Source: WJMT01 sp964445575 (lineage in GTDB: Bacteria; Acidobacteriota; Aminicenantia; Aminicenantales; Aminicenantaceae). From it: a stretch of DNA of 12,048 nucleotides. A program made the position numbers and the translations under genes. Within the stretch, counting starts at the first letter, position 1; each line of letters starts with the position of its first letter. This document shows, one piece after another, positions 8,770-12,048 of the stretch. The stretch covers positions 1 through 12,048 of the forward strand of contig CAYULB010000062.1 in assembly GCA_964445575.1 (NCBI GenBank), given 5' to 3'. Under the pieces are notes generated by a model. The model was not told the origin of the DNA. It did no database searches and saw only the letters and a list, made by a program, of their open reading frames with translations.

Positions 8770-8798
8770 AATATAACGGGTTCCCGCAACACCGTCAA
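8770..8798 (-). promoter_or_regulatory. strong sigma-70-type promoter for the 1109-residue secreted protein
   Basis: On the minus strand, TTGACG (8798-8793) and TATATT (8775-8770) are separated by exactly 17 bases. The -10 ends 19 bases before the GTG start, giving a leader of about 13 bases without a Shine-Dalgarno sequence. The -10 and its distance to the start codon are the same as at the glycosyltransferase promoter. A small dyad (CGGG/CCCG, 8777-8786) sits in the spacer and another (ACCCT/AGGGT, 8801-8812) just upstream of the -35. Confidence 0.65.
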
Positions 8799-8845
8799 TA
8801 ACCCTTTAGGGTGATTTTAGGGGGGGTTTAGAGATGCGAGTTTGT

Positions 8846-11776
8846 TCAAAATTGAGGAATAATATTAATACGGACCGTTATTTTTTCTTTCTGGGATGCG
8901 GGGCTCTGGCGGACAAACACAAGTTCATACTCACCCAGGAATCCGGGGCCGGGCTGCCAGGTGAAGAGGCCTGTTGTGGGGTCCAGCGTGGAGCCAATGG
9001 GAAGCGGACGCAGCTCATCCTGGAATTTCAAGTATCCGGAGTATGTAAATCCAGAATCAAGGGTGGGTGATTGAGATTTGTTTTTATGGGAAAGATTCAA
9101 GGAATCAGAGTCTCTGCGCAAAAACTCATAAGAAAGAGCTGACGGGTCAAGGTTTAGGGATAAAGCCACTCTTTCCACTTCTCTTATTTCAATATGAACC
9201 ACACCGCTCTCGTCCGGATAAACTTTTTGAGGAAAGGCTCTCAGGTCATAGCCCTTTTTCACATAAACAGGAGCCACACTGGGCACAGCGCTCCTGAGAT
9301 CATCACTCTTTCCATAAGAAACGCCTGCACTCGAGGCTTCAGAATCCGCTGCTTCACCCTGAGCCTGACCCTCCTCCTCGCTCGAGCTTTCGTTAAAGAT
9401 ATTAAAATACCGTGAGCCGATTCCGCTGGTCACTCCATCACTGTCTTCCACACTCCATTGGATAGTGTGCACCCCGTTCTCATAAGCTGTGGTATCCAGA
9501 TAATAATATCCTACGGCACCATCGCTGTTGGCATAATCCGGAAACAGCGTGGCAATATCCTCCCGGTAGTTGTCGTAGACCGGATGCCCCAGAGGCACTC
9601 CGTCTACCCACACCCACATGGTGGACCCGTCTGTGGGGATGTATTTGGGCTGAGGGGTGAGCGCCCAGCCGAAATTCACAAAGTCCGCTCCGCTCGCCTC
9701 TCCTCCTTGTGCCGGCGTGTCAATGGTGCCAAAAGGTTTCACGGCATTGGCATTGTCACACACAATGCTTTTGGTGCCTAATATGACTTCATTCCCTTCT
9801 TTATCCTTAGCTTTGGCATAGATCACAAAAGTGCCGTTTCCCCCTTCAGGCAGGAAATTCGTGAGCATCATATAGCCCCAGCCCGCACGGTAGTTTAAAG
9901 GATACCCGGGATAAGCTGCTTCCACATCAGGTCTGGCCCCCTCTACAAACACCGCATCTCCGATATAAACCAGACCATCAGCCCCAATCACAACCTCCGA
10001 GTCACTCTCATGAGGCTCTCTTTTGATCTTCACACTCACCACCTCAATATCATCCAGGGCCCAGCCAGATACAGGAATATTGCCGGTCACACCCGTAGTC
10101 CCGTCTGAAGGTGTGTCAAAGGACCCAAAAGGCACCTCAGTGCTTCCTGCCGCATACACTTCAAGAGTAATATCCACTGTTTGAGGTGAATTGGAGGCCG
10201 CAGGATCGGTCACGGTGATAGTGCCGCTGTAAGTGCCCGCACTCAAACCCGATACATCCACTGATACAGTCAGAGCTGATGTGCCGGTCCCTGATGTGGG
10301 GCTGCAGCTCAGCCACCCCGCATCAACAGCCACAGACCAGTTCAGAGTGCCCCCGCCCGTATTAATAATAAGAAAATCCTGTTCTTTGGTCGCGTTATCA
10401 AATAAATCCGCCCCAAAATAAAGAGAGTTTCGGCTGCACTGAATAAAAGGTGTGCTTGAAGTGGGGATGGCAATGGATGCACTTCCCTGGGATAAGTCAC
10501 TGACTCTCACAGGAGTATCATAAGAAGAGTACTCCTTTCCGACGCCGGTGTCTTCATAAATAAAGTCATAAATAATCCCCCAAGCTCCGTTACCCAGTTT
10601 GTCTTTTAAGTACAGATAAAGGGTCGTGCCTTCATTTATATAAGACTCCAGGTCCTTTATATCCAGGACTATGCTTGAAGAGGGGAAGCCTAGATATTCA
10701 GACTCCATGTTTTTCACATAAAAATCCAGAAAATCAATCCGTCTGCCTCCTGCAGACACCCAACTCTCAGTTTCTCTGGAATAGTTATGGGAAAACTGAA
10801 ACCTGACTCTTTTATCTGAACTATACCCTACCCGGTCATCCACCCAGTAAGCATATCCCTGGGATAGGCCTGAGCCGTATTTAATGGCTTCGTAAGAGAT
10901 CCAGTAATATCCACTGTCTCCCCAATTCGTACCCCAGGAATTCACGACCCGGAACGCACCGGTCCCGTCATTAGTGACTTTGGTGTCATCAAACCCCACA
11001 ATAGTCTGGGCATGACCTCCCCGGCTGCTTCCGGTTTTATCCGCAATGGTGTAGGTGTTGTCATAACTGCTGATATAAATAAAATTTTCATACACATAAA
11101 TCCCAAAAACAACCAATCTTCCGTTCTGAATAAGCTGTTTAACCTGGTCCAAATCTGAATCTGAGCCTAAGTATTTATAATAATATTCTCCGGAGGAACA
11201 CAGAGTTCTCTGAGAAATGGCTTTTTCAAAGTCATTCTCATCCGGCCAGGTCTGGTAATCACTGTCATCATAGGGCATATCTGCAAGCGAAGCACAGCCA
11301 AAGTCATTGAGGACCCGGAATGCATCGCTGAAATAAGCGCCTCCGTCATTTTGAACGTGAATCATGTTGTAGATAAATGCCGGACTGAAAATATTTTGAG
11401 CCAGACTTTTTTCAGCCTGAGTTGTCCTGTTGTTTTCTTTGTTCTCTTGATAGCTCTTTAAATAATACCCCACAGCCCAGGCCAAACAGGACCCCTGAGC
11501 CCCCTGGGTATCTACCGGAGGAAGATAAGTAGTGTTAAAGTGAGAATCCGCTTTGACCGGCTCCACTCCTAATTTTTGTATGAATGCACTTCCCGGTACA
11601 GCATTTGGGTCTAATTCCGGATTTTGGAACAAAAGACCTGTTCTGTAGACATAAGGTGTGGATTGGATGAAGTCCTCTTTTTGCTCCTGAGACCAGAGAG
11701 GAGAAAAAGAGAAAAAAAACAGAAAAACAAGACTTAATGATAGAAAAGATAATGCTTTAGGGTGGTTTTTATGCAT
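8846..11776 (-). CDS. secreted papain-family (C1A) cysteine peptidase with BACON/Ig tail
   Basis: A 976-residue exported cysteine peptidase. The signal peptide is about 1-29 (LWS then QEQ), followed by a short possible pro-region. The papain-like domain spans about 80-315, with oxyanion Q91 and nucleophile C97 in DTQGAQGSCLAWA, H255 in GGHAQTIVGFDD and N279 in VVNSWGTNWGDSGYYWISYE. All four catalytic residues are present and correctly ordered. A beta-rich region at 316-440 is not identified. The tail follows: BACON-like 443-541, Ig-like module A 549-675, Ig-like module B 680-793, an acidic Ser/Glu/Ala linker (about 797-820) and a terminal putative-Ig domain 923-976 (PLPIGST...WQPGPGFLG). ATG 11776 is supported by AGGAG seven bases upstream. 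It lies 95 bases upstream of the second secreted-protein gene, in the same direction. The intact active site predicts a functional endopeptidase outside the cytoplasm; the tail probably tethers or targets it. Substrate is unknown. Confidence 0.94.
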   Translation of the reverse strand: MHKNHPKALSFLSLSLVFLFFFSFSPLWSQEQKEDFIQSTPYVYRTGLLFQNPELDPNAVPGSAFIQKLGVEPVKADSHFNTTYLPPVDTQGAQGSCLAWAVGYYLKSYQENKENNRTTQAEKSLAQNIFSPAFIYNMIHVQNDGGAYFSDAFRVLNDFGCASLADMPYDDSDYQTWPDENDFEKAISQRTLCSSGEYYYKYLGSDSDLDQVKQLIQNGRLVVFGIYVYENFIYISSYDNTYTIADKTGSSRGGHAQTIVGFDDTKVTNDGTGAFRVVNSWGTNWGDSGYYWISYEAIKYGSGLSQGYAYWVDDRVGYSSDKRVRFQFSHNYSRETESWVSAGGRRIDFLDFYVKNMESEYLGFPSSSIVLDIKDLESYINEGTTLYLYLKDKLGNGAWGIIYDFIYEDTGVGKEYSSYDTPVRVSDLSQGSASIAIPTSSTPFIQCSRNSLYFGADLFDNATKEQDFLIINTGGGTLNWSVAVDAGWLSCSPTSGTGTSALTVSVDVSGLSAGTYSGTITVTDPAASNSPQTVDITLEVYAAGSTEVPFGSFDTPSDGTTGVTGNIPVSGWALDDIEVVSVKIKREPHESDSEVVIGADGLVYIGDAVFVEGARPDVEAAYPGYPLNYRAGWGYMMLTNFLPEGGNGTFVIYAKAKDKEGNEVILGTKSIVCDNANAVKPFGTIDTPAQGGEASGADFVNFGWALTPQPKYIPTDGSTMWVWVDGVPLGHPVYDNYREDIATLFPDYANSDGAVGYYYLDTTAYENGVHTIQWSVEDSDGVTSGIGSRYFNIFNESSSEEEGQAQGEAADSEASSAGVSYGKSDDLRSAVPSVAPVYVKKGYDLRAFPQKVYPDESGVVHIEIREVERVALSLNLDPSALSYEFLRRDSDSLNLSHKNKSQSPTLDSGFTYSGYLKFQDELRPLPIGSTLDPTTGLFTWQPGPGFLGEYELVFVRQSPASQKEKITVRINIIPQF
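9417..9739 (-). repeat. near-identical Ig-module repeat, copy 2
   Basis: Partner of 5923-6245, at a constant offset of 3494 bases, encoding most of Ig-like module B of the cysteine peptidase. The first 254 bases in plus-strand order (9417-9670) are identical to the partner, including all synonymous positions. Confidence 0.97.
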
Positions 11777-11793
11777 CTGAAAGCTCCTGACCC

Positions 11794-11822
11794 TTTATAA
11801 ACCAGACACTCTTTCTTTATAA
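11794..11822 (-). promoter_or_regulatory. possible promoter for the cysteine peptidase gene
   Basis: On the minus strand, TTATAA and TATAAA are separated by 17 bases, with the -10 ending 17 bases before ATG 11776. The -35 is poor (four of six). Both elements fall in copies of the nonamer CTTTATAAA (plus strand, 11793-11801 and 11815-11823), spaced 22 bases apart, so the match may partly reflect that repeat. Confidence 0.35.
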
Positions 11823-11890
11823 ATAATGACTTTTTTTTGATGGAGATGCAAGGAAAAAACTGGAAAAGGGGGAAACGCAGAGATTGCTTC

Positions 11891-11907
11891 GTTTTCTAAA
11901 TGAAAAC
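11891..11907. repeat. short inverted repeat
   Basis: GTTTTC and GAAAAC flank a five-base loop (TAAAT) in the non-coding region upstream of the peptidase gene. It could be a regulator site or chance in AT-rich DNA; no U-tract follows that would make it a terminator. Confidence 0.3.
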
Positions 11908-11960
11908 TCGCAATGCCAATAAAAATGGGGAATGGAAAGAGGGGAATAAAAAAGCAAGTG

Positions 11961-12048
11961 AAAATAGGTGAACGGGTATCACGGTACCGTCTTTAAAGTT
12001 AAAGTTAAAAATAGGTGAACGGGTATCACGGTACCGTCTTTAAAGTTA
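11961..12048. repeat. 47-bp-period tandem repeat cut by the window edge
   Basis: Two perfect 41-base copies (11961-12001 and 12008-12048) are separated by AAGTTA, giving a 47-base period and about 1.9 copies. Each copy holds the perfect palindromes ACGGTACCGT and CTTTAAAG, and an imperfect stem pairing ACGGGTA with TACCGT. No ORF covers it. The remaining non-coding sequence at 11777-11960 shows only the promoter candidate and the short inverted repeat. The tandem may be an extragenic palindromic (REP-like) array or the edge of a larger repeat; its true length is not visible. Confidence 0.9.

Noticed and set aside
8801..8827. TTTAGGG-like runs resembling telomeric repeats or a G-quadruplex, and a terminator for the peptidase gene
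   Set aside because: The units are irregular, there are too few evenly spaced G-tracts for a quadruplex, and the ACCCT/AGGGT stem has a two-base loop and no U-tract.
8846..9010. The LPIGST motif near both C-termini as an LPXTG sortase signal
   Set aside because: The motif lacks the T-G order, sits about 50 residues from the end, and is not followed by a hydrophobic segment and basic tail; it belongs to a folded terminal domain.
5964..9781. Two near-identical 107-codon plus-strand open frames (5964-6287 and 9458-9781)
   Set aside because: They are the antisense of the duplicated Ig-like module B; their similarity follows from the DNA repeat, not from coding on that strand.

Overview
The window looks like chromosomal DNA from a Gram-negative-type (two-membrane) bacterium. 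It carries five protein genes and no RNA gene, CRISPR array or recognisable transposase. The Wzc-type chain-length regulator/tyrosine kinase, the lipobox protein and the large signal-peptide proteins all fit a cell that exports polysaccharide and surface proteins. From memory, the paired Ig-like modules of the two largest proteins resemble modules common in Acidobacteriota and Aminicenantota. That lineage guess is weak and cannot be tested here.

Layout: (1) 1-2201, minus strand: a polysaccharide co-polymerase fused to a BY-type tyrosine kinase, running off the left edge after 733 codons. (2) 2354-3619, plus strand: a GT-B fold glycosyltransferase, divergent from the kinase and preceded by a near-consensus promoter with a very short leader. 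(3) 3681-5405, plus strand: a lipoprotein of the sulfatase/alkaline phosphatase superfamily with Thr where sulfatases carry the formylglycine Cys/Ser. (4) 5421-8750, minus strand: a 1109-residue secreted multidomain protein with two jellyroll-plus-Ig-like units at its N-terminus. (5) 8846-11776, minus strand: a 976-residue secreted papain-family (C1A) cysteine peptidase. (6) 11777-12048: upstream region of the peptidase gene, ending in a 47-bp-period tandem repeat cut by the window edge.

The most interesting part is the pair formed by (4) and (5). The proteins have unrelated N-terminal heads (binding-like modules versus a peptidase) on a shared C-terminal tail: a BACON-like domain, two Ig-like modules, a linker and a terminal putative-Ig domain. 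Within this otherwise diverged tail, one module is 254/254 identical at the DNA level, which points to recent gene conversion or to an assembly problem.

Genes 1-3 plausibly contribute to making and modifying an exported glycan, and genes 4-5 to a surface or matrix protein pair. A functional link between the two groups is inference from proximity only. No intergenic stretch exceeds 300 bases, and no convincing intrinsic terminator was seen.
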